Assembly: GCF_030409795.1 (NCBI RefSeq)
Contig: NZ_JAUFQN010000019.1
Location: 744,001-808,000, forward strand
DNA from: Flavobacterium paronense
GTDB taxonomy: Bacteria > Bacteroidota > Bacteroidia > Flavobacteriales > Flavobacteriaceae
Direction of reading: 5' to 3'
Length of the DNA stretch: 64,000 nt
In this document: piece after piece, positions 1 through 8,583 of the stretch
Numbering within the stretch: the stretch's first letter is position 1
Layout of the letters: each line of letters opens with the position of its first letter
Notes under the pieces: model-generated
Seen by the model: the letters and a program-made list of their open reading frames with translations, nothing else
The model's database searches: none
What the model was told of the DNA's origin: nothing
Made by a program: the position numbers and the translations under genes

Positions 1-914
1 CAGGTAATGTTGGCGCAACATGCGCAGACGCTATTGCTTACAGAAGAATTGCCAGCGAAATTGTGTTGGTAGATATTAGAGAAGGATTTGCTGAAGGAAA
101 AGCGTTAGACATTATGCAAACGCAAACTACTTTAGGTTTTAATACCAAAATGGTTGGAAGCACCAATGATTATGCTAAAACAGCCAATAGTGATGTAGTA
201 GTTATTACGTCTGGAATTCCAAGAAAACCGGGAATGACACGTGAAGAATTGATTGGGATTAATGCCGGAATTGTAAAATCGGTTGCAGAAAGTTTATTGC
301 AACATTCTCCTGAAGCGATTTTTGTAATTGTTTCAAATCCAATGGATACGATGACTTATTTAACTTTCAAGTCGTTAGGTTTGCCAAAAAACAGAATCAT
401 CGGAATGGGCGGAACGCTTGATAGTTCCCGTTTCAAAACCTATTTGTCATTGGCTTTAGATAAACCGGCAAATGATATTCAGGGTATGGTAATTGGTGGT
501 CACGGAGATACAACTATGATTCCGTTGACAAGATTGGCTTCTTATAATGGTGTTCCGGTTTCTGAATTTTTATCGGCAGCTGAATTAGAAAAAGTTTCAG
601 CCGATACTATGGTTGGTGGAGCTACTTTGACCGGATTATTAGGAACATCTGCTTGGTATGCGCCAGGTGCATCGGTTTCTTTTTTGGTAGATAGCATTTT
701 GAATGATCAAAAGAAAATGATTCCATGTTCTGTTTACCTTGAAGGTGAATATGGACAAAGCGATATTTGTATCGGAGTGCCTTGTATCATTGGTAAAAAC
801 GGAGTAGAAAAAATAGTTGATATCACTTTAAATGCTGATGAAAAAGCAAAATTTGCTAAGAGTGCGGATGCCGTTAGAGCTATGAATGGTGACTTGAAAT
901 CGATATTAGGATAA
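1..914 (+). CDS. mdh: Malate dehydrogenase, 5' end cut by the window edge
   Basis: NAD-dependent malate dehydrogenase of the lactate/malate dehydrogenase family, interconverting malate and oxaloacetate in the TCA cycle in the cytosol. The frame is open from base 3, before the first possible internal start at 63, and reads GNVGATCA, the glycine-rich NAD loop normally close to the N-terminus, so only about ten residues are missing. Visible family motifs are the substrate-binding arginines in PRKPGMTREE, VSNPMD, the SSRFKTYL segment and the catalytic histidine in GGHGDTTMIP. The length fits the usual 310 or so residues. The gene is followed directly by a strong hairpin terminator, so it ends its transcription unit. 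Confidence 0.95.
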   Translation, partial: GNVGATCADAIAYRRIASEIVLVDIREGFAEGKALDIMQTQTTLGFNTKMVGSTNDYAKTANSDVVVITSGIPRKPGMTREELIGINAGIVKSVAESLLQHSPEAIFVIVSNPMDTMTYLTFKSLGLPKNRIIGMGGTLDSSRFKTYLSLALDKPANDIQGMVIGGHGDTTMIPLTRLASYNGVPVSEFLSAAELEKVSADTMVGGATLTGLLGTSAWYAPGASVSFLVDSILNDQKKMIPCSVYLEGEYGQSDICIGVPCIIGKNGVEKIVDITLNADEKAKFAKSADAVRAMNGDLKSILG

Positions 915-933
915 TAATTATATAGTTATTCAT

Positions 934-963
934 AAAAGACTGCTTATATGCAGTCTTTTTTTT
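934..963 (+). terminator. Rho-independent terminator after mdh
   Basis: A 10-bp perfect stem, AAAGACTGC-type at 934-943 paired with 950-959, has a 6-nt loop and continues into a run of T. It lies 20 nt after the mdh stop codon. Confidence 0.9.
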
Positions 964-982
964 GATATTAATCAGTAAAATA

Positions 983-1013
983 TTGGTTAATCTTATCTAT
1001 AATTATATATTTG
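983..1013 (+). promoter_or_regulatory. Bacteroidota-type promoter for secDF
   Basis: TATATTTG at 1006-1013 matches the TAnnTTTG -7 element of Bacteroidota, with TTG at 983-985 spaced 20 nt upstream as the -33 element. It leaves a leader of about 110 nt before secDF. Confidence 0.6.
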
Positions 1014-1128
1014 CACGTTTCAAAAAAAATGAAAGTATTGTAAATTCGAACCTTTAGCTTCTAATGTTTTGAATTTCAGTATATTTTTATAAAAATAACA
1101 ACAAAAAAATTAATTAATTTTAGTAATA

Positions 1129-4092
1129 ATGCAGAATAAAGGACTAGTTAAATTTTTCGCAATACTATTTGCATTGGTAAGTATCTATTCGCTTTCGTTC
1201 ACTTTTGTGGCCAATAAAGTAAAAGAGGATGCCAAAAACTTCGCAGGAGGAAATCCGGCAAAAGAAATTAAATATCTTGACTCTATTGGAAAAGAAAAAG
1301 TCTTCCTTGATTTTTTTACTTACAATGAAGTAAAGGACAAACAAATCAATAAAGGTCTTGACCTTGAAGGAGGAATTAACGTAATTCTTCAAATATCTGT
1401 AAAAGATGTTTTGAAACAATTATCTAATAATTCTAAAAACCCTGTTTTCAACAAAGCATTAGAAGATGCAAAATTGAATCAAAAAGGAAATCAGTCTTAT
1501 CTTGATGCGTTTTTCGAAGCATTTGATGCGAATAAAGGAACTACAAAATTAGCTTCACCTGATATTTTTGCCAACAGAAATCTTCAAGGACAAATCGATT
1601 TTAATATGACGGATGACCAAGTGAAAAAAGTCTTGGTTAAAAAAATTGACGAATCAGTTGAATCGGCTTTTGGTGTATTAAGAAGTCGTATTGATAAATT
1701 TGGGGTAACCCAACCAAACATCGTTAAACTTGGACAAACAGGAAGAATCCTTATCGAATTACCAGGTGCAAAAGATGTTGACCGTATTAAGAAATTAGTT
1801 TCAAGCAAAGCTGAATTAGAGTTTTGGGAAACCTACAAAGCAGAAGAAATGATGGGCTTTTTGCAACAAGCAAACGAAGCTTTGAAAGCAACTGTTAAAA
1901 GTGATGAGAAAGTTGCCGCTGCTAAACCAACAGATACGTTGACTAAATTATTAACGGATAAGAAAACAGATTCGGCTTCGACTAAAAAAGGAAACAATCC
2001 ATTATTTGATAAATTCATTTCTCAAGGTGGTGGACCGGTTTTAGTAATTGCTTCACCAAAAGATACAGCAACAATCAACTCGTACTTGAAAAGACCTGAA
2101 ATTCTTAATTTATTACCGGCAGACAAACGTTATGCAAAATTTGCTTGGGGTAAACCAGATGTAAAAGTTGATGAGAAAACTAAAAAAGAAACTGAAACAG
2201 TTGAATTATATGCTTTAAAAGGTAACAGAGACAATACTGCTCCAATGAGTGGTGGTGTTATTGTTGACGCTAGAGATACGTTTGACCAAATGGGCAAACC
2301 AGCGGTTTCTATGAAAATGAATGGTGCCGGAGCAAAAATTTGGGAAGAATTAACAGGAAGAGCTTTTACTCAAAAAGGGTATATAGCCATTGCTTTAGAT
2401 AACGTCGTTTATTCTGCACCTGGAGTTACTTCTGGACCTATTTCAGGAGGAAGCTCAGAAATAACAGGTAGCTTTGAAGTTGCTGAAACTAAAGATTTAG
2501 CCAACGTTTTAAGAGCTGGTAAATTGCCTGCTGCTGCCGAAATTATACAATCAGAAGTAGTTGGACCTTCTTTGGGAGACATCGCAATTCATGCGGGTTT
2601 AATTTCTTCTATCGTTGGATTCCTTATCGTATGTTTCTGGATGGTTTTCTATTACGGAAGAGCTGGTTGGTATGCTAATGCTGCTTTGATATTGAACTTA
2701 CTTTTCTTGTTTGGTGTAATGGCAAGCTTTGGTTTTGTATTAACATTACCCGGAATTGCAGGTATCGTTCTTACATTAGGAACTGCAGTTGATGCAAACA
2801 TCATTATATATGAAAGGGCAAAAGAAGAACTCCGTGACGGAAAAACATTAGGCGATGCTGTAGTTACTTCTTATGGTTGGAAAGGTGCTATGCGTTCCAT
2901 CATTGACGCGAACGTAACACACGTTTTGACCGGAACAATCTTATATGTTTTCGGAACAGGATTAGTTCAAGGATTTGCTTTAACGCTTTTAATTGGTATC
3001 GTTACTTCATTGTTTACATCAATTTTTATTGCTAGAATATTTATTGATAGAGATATTGCTCACAACAGAAAATTAACATTCTCAACTAATATCACTAAAA
3101 ATTGGTTTACAGGTTTCCACTTTGATTTCGTTGGAATTAAAAAATGGACTTACTTGTTCTCCTCTGCAGTAGTAGTTGCTAGTTTAATTTCTATTTTCTT
3201 TGTTAACGGATTGGATCAAGGTGTTGATTTTGTTGGTGGAAGAACTTTTCAAGTGAAATTCGAAAAACCAGTTGAACCAACTCAAGTTTCAGAAGAATTA
3301 TCAAAAGCTTTTGGTACTACTGTTGAAGCCAAAGTATTTGGAACAGATGACCAATTGAAAATTACAACCAAATACAAAATCAAAGAAGAAGGTGTTGAGG
3401 TTGATAAAGAAGTAAATGAGAAATTATTCGCCAGTTTGAAAAAGTATTTTAATGCTAATCAGACGTATGAAAAATTCATCAACTCTTATGATGGAAAAAC
3501 ATTTGGAGTATTGCAATCTTCTAAAGTAGGAGCAGCGATTTCTGCGGATATTAAAACAAACTCATTCTGGGCCGTTATTGGTGCCATGTTAGTGGTTGGT
3601 TTATACCTTGTGATTTCATTCCGTAAATGGCAATATTCCCTTGGAGCATTAGCCGCTGTTTTCCATGACGTGATTTTTGTATTGGGTATTTACTCTTTAT
3701 TATATAAATATATGCCTTTCCACATGGAAATGGATCAGCACTTTATTGCAGCTATTCTAACCGTTATTGGATACTCAATGAATGATACCGTAATTGTATT
3801 TGACAGAATTAGAGAGTTCTTAGCTGGTAACAGAAAAGGACACTTTAAAGATGTAGTAAACGCTTCTATTAATACTACACTTTCAAGAACATTAAATACC
3901 TCTTTAACGATGATCATGGTATTGTTAATCATGTTCATCTTTGGTGGCGATTCTATCCGAGGATTTATCTTCGCGATGTTAGTAGGTATTGTCGTTGGAA
4001 CGTATTCTTCCTTATTTATTGCAACACCAGTATTGGTTGATACAATGAGTAAAGAAGCCATTGAAGATATTGAAAAAAGACACGGTAACTAA
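1129..4092 (+). CDS. secDF: Protein translocase subunit SecDF (fused SecD-SecF)
   Basis: Membrane component of the Sec translocon that uses the proton gradient to pull proteins across the inner membrane. At 987 aa it is a natural fusion of SecD and SecF, as is usual in Bacteroidota. The SecD half has GLDLEGGINVIL near residue 77, a large periplasmic domain (about 90-470) and a six-helix bundle with TAVDANIIIYERAKEEL. The SecF half starts near residue 675 with GVDFVGGRTF and has MNDTVIVFDRIRE near 885. About twelve membrane segments are expected. It stands alone between its own promoter and a terminator. Sec export is the first step for all of the T9SS cargo proteins encoded downstream. Confidence 0.97.
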   Translation: MQNKGLVKFFAILFALVSIYSLSFTFVANKVKEDAKNFAGGNPAKEIKYLDSIGKEKVFLDFFTYNEVKDKQINKGLDLEGGINVILQISVKDVLKQLSNNSKNPVFNKALEDAKLNQKGNQSYLDAFFEAFDANKGTTKLASPDIFANRNLQGQIDFNMTDDQVKKVLVKKIDESVESAFGVLRSRIDKFGVTQPNIVKLGQTGRILIELPGAKDVDRIKKLVSSKAELEFWETYKAEEMMGFLQQANEALKATVKSDEKVAAAKPTDTLTKLLTDKKTDSASTKKGNNPLFDKFISQGGGPVLVIASPKDTATINSYLKRPEILNLLPADKRYAKFAWGKPDVKVDEKTKKETETVELYALKGNRDNTAPMSGGVIVDARDTFDQMGKPAVSMKMNGAGAKIWEELTGRAFTQKGYIAIALDNVVYSAPGVTSGPISGGSSEITGSFEVAETKDLANVLRAGKLPAAAEIIQSEVVGPSLGDIAIHAGLISSIVGFLIVCFWMVFYYGRAGWYANAALILNLLFLFGVMASFGFVLTLPGIAGIVLTLGTAVDANIIIYERAKEELRDGKTLGDAVVTSYGWKGAMRSIIDANVTHVLTGTILYVFGTGLVQGFALTLLIGIVTSLFTSIFIARIFIDRDIAHNRKLTFSTNITKNWFTGFHFDFVGIKKWTYLFSSAVVVASLISIFFVNGLDQGVDFVGGRTFQVKFEKPVEPTQVSEELSKAFGTTVEAKVFGTDDQLKITTKYKIKEEGVEVDKEVNEKLFASLKKYFNANQTYEKFINSYDGKTFGVLQSSKVGAAISADIKTNSFWAVIGAMLVVGLYLVISFRKWQYSLGALAAVFHDVIFVLGIYSLLYKYMPFHMEMDQHFIAAILTVIGYSMNDTVIVFDRIREFLAGNRKGHFKDVVNASINTTLSRTLNTSLTMIMVLLIMFIFGGDSIRGFIFAMLVGIVVGTYSSLFIATPVLVDTMSKEAIEDIEKRHGN

Positions 4093-4111
4093 GTTACTTC
4101 GTCTATAAAAT

Positions 4112-4144
4112 AAAAGGGTTGTCAGTTTGACAGCCCTTTTTTTG
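4112..4144 (+). terminator. Terminator after secDF
   Basis: A 13-bp stem with one G-T wobble (AAAAGGGTTGTCA at 4112-4124 against TGACAGCCCTTTT) is followed by a T run. Confidence 0.9.
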
Positions 4145-4218
4145 TTAGATTTGTTTTTGGATGATGCCGATATTGAGAACTAGACAACCACACATTAACA
4201 GATTAATAAAATCAAAAT

Positions 4219-4650
4219 ATGAATTTTAAAGCCATTAAAATATTAACGATCATTTTAAGTTTATTAATATTTTTTATCTCGTTGAATAAAAACGCTGTTA
4301 CAATAGATTATCAAGGAATAAAAACAGTTCCATCGTTAGATTACTTTTTTATGGGAAGTATTGCCTTCTTGGGAGGTGGACTTTTAGAAGAAATTATATG
4401 GTTGGCAAATCCGTTATCTTTAATTTCAATATTTCTATTATTAATGAATAAAAGAAGTTCATATAAATTGAGTTTATCAGCTTTAATATTAGCTGTTTCA
4501 TTTTCATCTTGGAATGAATTACTTGGCGCAGAAAGTGGTGCGTCGGCTAAAATAATATCTTTAGAGTTAGGTTATTATCTTTGGGTGTTGAGTATATTAA
4601 TATTGACAATTGGAACTTATATATATTTTAAATTACAAAAAGACGAATAA
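4219..4650 (+). CDS. Hypothetical four-helix membrane protein
   Basis: A 143-aa protein that I do not recognise. It is almost entirely hydrophobic, with predicted membrane segments at about residues 5-23, 43-76 (possibly two helices around a GGG turn), 83-100 and 116-138, and short charged loops such as NKRSS and a KLQKDE tail. There is no signal peptide cleavage site and no catalytic motif. The start ATG follows an A-rich leader. It is convergent with the next gene, with a minus-strand terminator between their ends. It could be an integral inner-membrane protein of any role. Confidence 0.7.
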   Translation: MNFKAIKILTIILSLLIFFISLNKNAVTIDYQGIKTVPSLDYFFMGSIAFLGGGLLEEIIWLANPLSLISIFLLLMNKRSSYKLSLSALILAVSFSSWNELLGAESGASAKIISLELGYYLWVLSILILTIGTYIYFKLQKDE

Positions 4651-4653
4651 ACA

Positions 4654-4680
4654 AAAAAGCCAAACTTACTAGTTTGGCTT
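4654..4680 (-). terminator. Minus-strand terminator overlapping a gene end
   Basis: A 10-bp perfect stem (AAGCCAAACT at 4657-4666, AGTTTGGCTT at 4671-4680) gives a T run only on the minus strand, so it serves the leftward gene. The stop codon of that gene lies inside the hairpin. Confidence 0.8.
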
Positions 4681-5055
4681 ATCATTTTTAATAATATTTC
4701 TCAACACCGCTTTATCAGGATAATTAAGTACTTCTAAAGTGATAGCTGCATTCTTGCTGGTTTTTCCATAAATGATATATAGTTTTCCACCTTCTTCCTT
4801 GATATTGCTTTTGTCAAAATCAACATCGCCATGGGTTAAAACGCTTTTGATATCGGTTGTATCAACCCAATCTTCTGAAAGTCTTCGCGAAGCTTCGGTA
4901 TCATAGATAAAAGGTTTGTTTCTAAGGTCATTTAAAACTCTGGCATTGGGGAAATAATTGCAACGCGTATCTTTTCCGCTAAGTACCATAGCTACAAAAA
5001 AACAGCCCATAACCAAACCCACTAAATAGTAGGCAAAACGTTGGTAAAACTTCAT
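4669..5055 (-). CDS. Membrane-anchored small protein, DUF4258-like
   Basis: A 128-aa protein with one N-terminal membrane anchor (about residues 7-28) followed by a soluble domain that begins with a conserved-looking CNYFPNARVLNDLR and ends in a short beta-rich part (LYIIYGKTSKNAAITLEVLNYP). It resembles proteins annotated in flavobacteria as DUF4258; this is by memory of the pattern, and no function is known. The start at 5055 is preferred over an upstream ATG at 5085 because a TACTTTTG -7 element lies at 5073-5080, between the two. The gene stands alone and ends in its own terminator. Confidence 0.7.
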   Translation of the reverse strand: MKFYQRFAYYLVGLVMGCFFVAMVLSGKDTRCNYFPNARVLNDLRNKPFIYDTEASRRLSEDWVDTTDIKSVLTHGDVDFDKSNIKEEGGKLYIIYGKTSKNAAITLEVLNYPDKAVLRNIIKNDKPN

Positions 5056-5072
5056 ATTGATTAATTTTTGGG

Positions 5073-5099
5073 CAAAAGTAATCAATGTTAGTTTGTCAA
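5073..5099 (-). promoter_or_regulatory. Promoter for the DUF4258-like gene
   Basis: On the minus strand TACTTTTG (5080-5073) has TTG 16 nt upstream (5099-5097). It leaves a leader of roughly 13 nt and decides the start at 5055. Confidence 0.5.
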
Positions 5100-5121
5100 T
5101 AAATTTTAATGAAGATTTATT

Positions 5122-6315
5122 TTAGAAAACAATCAAATTAATATCATTATCCGGAAGATTAAACCAATCGCCAATGGCTTTGTTGGTCAAAATGCCATGG
5201 TATAAATAAACACCATTTTTCAAACCTTTGCTACACCGAATGGCGCTTTCTAAACCACCATCTTCTGCAATTTGCAATAAGTAAGGCGTAATTATATTAC
5301 TAATAGAAAGTGAAGCCGTTTTAGAATAACGTGAAGGAATATTAGGCACGCAATAGTGAATGACATTGTTCTTAATAAATGTAGGGTTTTCATGTGTAGT
5401 TACTTCCGAAGTTTCAAAGCAACCGCCAGTATCAATACTAACATCAACTATCACTGCACCTTTTTTCATGTGTTCAACCATAGTTTCAGTAACCACAACC
5501 GGGCAACGTTCTTTACCACGTAAGGCTCCAATGGCAACATCACATCGGCGCAACGCTTTTAATAAGGATTTGGGTTGTATGGTTGATGTAAATATTCTTT
5601 GATTTAAATTATTTTGCAATCGGCGTAATTTTGTAATTGAATTATCAAAAACCTTCACATTGGCACCTAAACCTAACGCTGTTTTGGCTGCAAATTCTCC
5701 GGCTGTTCCCGCACCAAGAATCACAACATCGGTAGGAGGAACACCCGTAATGTTTCCGAATAATAACCCTTTACCAAATTCGTTGTTAATCATTAGTTCG
5801 GCCGCAATCAAAACGGATGCTATTCCCGCAATTTCACTTAAAGACTTTACTGCCGGATAAGAACCGTCTTCGTCTTTAATATATTCAAAAGCTAATGCTG
5901 TAATTTTTTTCTTTGATAGTGCTTCGAAGTATTCTTTTTTTCTGGTTTTTAATTGAATGGCTGAGATAACAATCGCGTTCATGTTTACTACCTCAATTTC
6001 AGCCATGGTTAAAGGTTCAACCTTCAAAATCATGGGACAACTCAATACTTTCTTAGTGTCATTTGTAATCGTTGCTCCGGCATCGCTAAATTCTTTATCG
6101 GTATAGCTTGAACTCAATCCGGCTCCCGACTCAATCATTACTTTGTGGCCATGTGAAGTAAGAGAATTGACAGCATCAGGCGTTAAACAAATACGTCTTT
6201 CCTGATATGAAGTTTCTTTTGGAATTCCGATAAAGAGTTCGCTTTTATGACGATATACTTCTAATTTTTCCTCTTGAGGTAAAAGTTGCTGCTTTGTGAA
6301 AGGTGTAATAGCCAT
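5122..6315 (-). CDS. ald: Alanine dehydrogenase family protein
   Basis: A member of the AlaDH/PNT family, which normally catalyses NAD-dependent interconversion of alanine with pyruvate and ammonia. The N-terminal domain has IGIPKETSYQERRICLTP; the NAD-binding Rossmann domain starts with VVILGAGTAGEFAAKTALG near residue 195. The 397-aa length is slightly above classical Ald (about 370) because of an N-terminal extension of about 25 residues. The ATG at 6315 is preferred to a TTG three codons earlier. An oddity: where classical Ald has the catalytic histidine in TYLHLA, this protein reads SAIQLK, so activity on alanine should not be assumed. It is third in a leftward run after porX and tsaE, 43 nt from tsaE. 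Confidence 0.8.
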   Translation of the reverse strand: MAITPFTKQQLLPQEEKLEVYRHKSELFIGIPKETSYQERRICLTPDAVNSLTSHGHKVMIESGAGLSSSYTDKEFSDAGATITNDTKKVLSCPMILKVEPLTMAEIEVVNMNAIVISAIQLKTRKKEYFEALSKKKITALAFEYIKDEDGSYPAVKSLSEIAGIASVLIAAELMINNEFGKGLLFGNITGVPPTDVVILGAGTAGEFAAKTALGLGANVKVFDNSITKLRRLQNNLNQRIFTSTIQPKSLLKALRRCDVAIGALRGKERCPVVVTETMVEHMKKGAVIVDVSIDTGGCFETSEVTTHENPTFIKNNVIHYCVPNIPSRYSKTASLSISNIITPYLLQIAEDGGLESAIRCSKGLKNGVYLYHGILTNKAIGDWFNLPDNDINLIVF

Positions 6316-6358
6316 AATGGACAATTAATTTTGCTCCAAATTACAAAAAAATATTCAA

Positions 6359-6766
6359 TTATGTCAATCTGAGATTTCTTTTGCCATCAACAGATTGAGA
6401 CAAAATAATGGTAGAGAAATCATCGGGAAGTAAATTTGGAATCTTTTCAGCCCATTCAATAAAGCACCAATTTCCGGAATATAAATAGTCTTCGATTCCG
6501 ATATCCAAAGCTTCGATTTCTGATTTTAATCGGTACATATCAAAGTGATAAACCTTCACATTATCCTCGGCTTGATATTCATTTACTAAAGAAAATGTTG
6601 GGCTACTGGTCGCATCAGTCACACCCAATTCTTTTGCTAAAGCTTTAATCAAAGTTGTTTTTCCAACGCCCATATTGCCATGAAAAAGGATTACTTTATG
6701 CGGTTTTTCAAGTATGATTTTTTTGGCTACTTGTTTTAGTTCGTCAAGTGAAAAAATGATTTCCAT
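6359..6766 (-). CDS. tsaE: tRNA threonylcarbamoyladenosine biosynthesis ATPase TsaE
   Basis: P-loop ATPase that works with TsaB, TsaC and TsaD to make the t6A37 modification of ANN-decoding tRNAs. The 135 aa match the family length. The Walker A motif GNMGVGKTT is at about residues 29-37, followed by the TSSPTFSLVNEY switch-like segment, HFDMYRL, and CFIEWAEKIPNLLP near residues 107-120. It lies between porX and the alanine dehydrogenase family gene on the same strand, probably co-transcribed with at least the latter. The spacer to porX is filled by an inverted repeat. Confidence 0.95.
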   Translation of the reverse strand: MEIIFSLDELKQVAKKIILEKPHKVILFHGNMGVGKTTLIKALAKELGVTDATSSPTFSLVNEYQAEDNVKVYHFDMYRLKSEIEALDIGIEDYLYSGNWCFIEWAEKIPNLLPDDFSTIILSQSVDGKRNLRLT

Positions 6767-6770
6767 AAAT

Positions 6771-6836
6771 GAGTTATGAGTTATGAGTTATGAGTTATGA
6801 ATTATAAGTTGGACTCATAACTTATAATTCATAACT
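6771..6836. repeat. GAGTTAT heptamer array with 18-bp inverted repeat
   Basis: Four perfect GAGTTAT heptamers (6771-6798) run into a perfect 18-bp inverted repeat, AGTTATGAATTATAAGTT at 6793-6810 and its complement at 6819-6836, with an 8-nt loop. It fills the porX-tsaE spacer. It could attenuate or process the transcript, or simply be one of the dispersed GTTAT-type repeats seen elsewhere in the window. Confidence 0.85.
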
Positions 6837-6843
6837 AAAATTA

Positions 6844-8427
6844 CTATTTTGGATTAAAAACTAAAAATGGCACTATCATTTCTTCTAACGAAATTCCACC
6901 GTGCTGATAGGTGTTTCTGTAATAACTCACATAATGATTGTAATTATTGACATACGCCAAGAAATAATCATTCTTTGCAAAAATATAGGAACTGCTCATA
7001 TTAATTGTTGGCAAACCAATTTTCTTAGGATCTTTAACGGCATAAACTTCTTTGTCTTCATAAGTCAGACTTCTTCCGGTTTTATAACGCAAATTCAAAC
7101 TGGTGTTTTTATCGCCAATTACTTTGGAAGGATTTTTTACGTTAATCGTTCCGTGATCAGTTGTGATTATCAATTTAAAACCTAACTTTTGTGCTTGTTG
7201 GATGATTTCCAGCAACGGTGAGTTTTTAAACCAGCTTAAGGTTAAAGAGCGATAGGCTTTATCGTCTGAAGCTAATTCTTTTACTACATCCATTTCGGTT
7301 TTGGCGTGAGATAGCATATCCACAAAGTTGTAAACTACTGTAACCAAATCATTATCTTTTAATCCTTTGAAGTTTTCTGCTAACTTTTTACCGCTTGTCA
7401 AATTGGTTATCTTGAAATAATCCTGTTTGATATTTAGTCCTAATCTTTTTAAATGTGCCTTTAAAAATTCGGCTTCATAGAGATTTTTTCCGCCATCTTC
7501 CACATCATTTTTCCAATATTGCGGAAACTGTTTTTCCATTTCTAAAGGTGTTAAACCCGAAAAAATGGAGTTTCTTGCATATTGTGTGGCTGTTGGTAAA
7601 CTTGCAAAATAGGGAACTTCTTTTTCTAGTTTATAATGATTTGCAACAACGCTTTCCATTACTTTCCATTGATCATAGCGAAGGTTATCAATTACGACAA
7701 AAAGTACGGGTTTAGCTTTACTCAGTTCGGATCCGCCTCGGGTATCTTTTTTTACCAGTTCGGGAACAACTAATTCTCTGAATAGTGTATGCGATTGAAT
7801 TGGCCTATCGGCTTTTGGTTCGAACCAGTCTTCATAATTACGCTCAATAAATTTACTGAACTGTGCATTGGCTTCCACTTTTTGGCTTTCGAGAATTTCG
7901 AACATACTTTGGTCGTTGATGTTTTCTAGTTCCAATTCCCAAAAAATAAGTTTTTTATAAAGTTCAACCCAATCTTCATAACTGTTTACCATTGCCATTT
8001 CCATTGCAATTTTTCTAAACTCTTTTTGGTAATCAAGTGTAGTTTTTTCAGAAATCAATCTGGAATGGTCTAAGTTTTTCTTCAAACTCAACAATATCTG
8101 ATTTGGATTTACAGGTTTTATCAAATAGTCGGCAATCTTGGAACCAATAGCTTCCTCCATGATATATTCTTCCTCACTTTTGGTAATCATAATCATAGGT
8201 GTAGACGATTTTTTTTCTTTCATTTCCGAAAGCGTTTCCAAACCACTCATACCAGGCATATTTTCATCTAGAAATACAATGTCGAAGTTGCCATCTTCAA
8301 AAGCATCAACAGCATCCCGTCCATTGTTGAAAGTAGTTACTTTATAGTTTTTCTTTTCCAGAAATAGAATGTGTGGCTTTAATAAATCAATTTCATCGTC
8401 AACCCAAAGTATTTTGATAGGATCCAT
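6844..8427 (-). CDS. porX: T9SS response regulator PorX (receiver plus PglZ domain)
   Basis: Two-component regulator of the type IX secretion system, phosphorylated by PorY. The receiver domain covers residues 1-120: acidic pair D10-D11, phosphoacceptor D54 in IVFLDENMPG, MIMITKSEE, and the lysine in DYLIKPVNP. After a helical linker, a PglZ-type domain of the alkaline phosphatase superfamily occupies about 205-527, with FVVIDNLRYDQW and LIITTDHGTINVKNP carrying likely metal ligands. PorX is known to bind zinc and to dimerise on phosphorylation; the PglZ part has reported phosphodiesterase activity in other species. The length of 527 aa is typical. No PorY is in the window, but several T9SS cargo genes are. 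Confidence 0.95.
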   Translation of the reverse strand: MDPIKILWVDDEIDLLKPHILFLEKKNYKVTTFNNGRDAVDAFEDGNFDIVFLDENMPGMSGLETLSEMKEKKSSTPMIMITKSEEEYIMEEAIGSKIADYLIKPVNPNQILLSLKKNLDHSRLISEKTTLDYQKEFRKIAMEMAMVNSYEDWVELYKKLIFWELELENINDQSMFEILESQKVEANAQFSKFIERNYEDWFEPKADRPIQSHTLFRELVVPELVKKDTRGGSELSKAKPVLFVVIDNLRYDQWKVMESVVANHYKLEKEVPYFASLPTATQYARNSIFSGLTPLEMEKQFPQYWKNDVEDGGKNLYEAEFLKAHLKRLGLNIKQDYFKITNLTSGKKLAENFKGLKDNDLVTVVYNFVDMLSHAKTEMDVVKELASDDKAYRSLTLSWFKNSPLLEIIQQAQKLGFKLIITTDHGTINVKNPSKVIGDKNTSLNLRYKTGRSLTYEDKEVYAVKDPKKIGLPTINMSSSYIFAKNDYFLAYVNNYNHYVSYYRNTYQHGGISLEEMIVPFLVFNPK

Positions 8428-8523
8428 AGTTGTGTATTGTTTAATGCAAATTACTACAATTATAAAACGTAGTAATATTAAAATTATTATAAAAAAATAA
8501 AGTTTTTTAGATGTTATGGCTTC

Positions 8524-8541
8524 AAATGATAATTATCATTT
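8524..8541. promoter_or_regulatory. 18-bp perfect palindrome, candidate operator
   Basis: AAATGATAATTATCATTT is a perfect palindrome placed just upstream of the -7 element at 8562-8569 (TAGCTTTG), over the -33 region, in the divergent spacer between porX and the persulfide dioxygenase gene. The TGATAATTATCA core resembles a shortened Fur box, but a different dimeric regulator is equally possible. Confidence 0.5.
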
Positions 8542-8561
8542 TTATAAGACTTAGTGTTTAA

Positions 8562-8569
8562 TAGCTTTG
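8562..8569 (+). promoter_or_regulatory. -7 element of the persulfide dioxygenase gene
   Basis: TAGCTTTG matches TAnnTTTG and lies 14 nt before the ATG at 8584. It supports that start over an upstream in-frame codon at 8554. Confidence 0.5.
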
Positions 8570-8583
8570 AGGTAATAGTAAAT

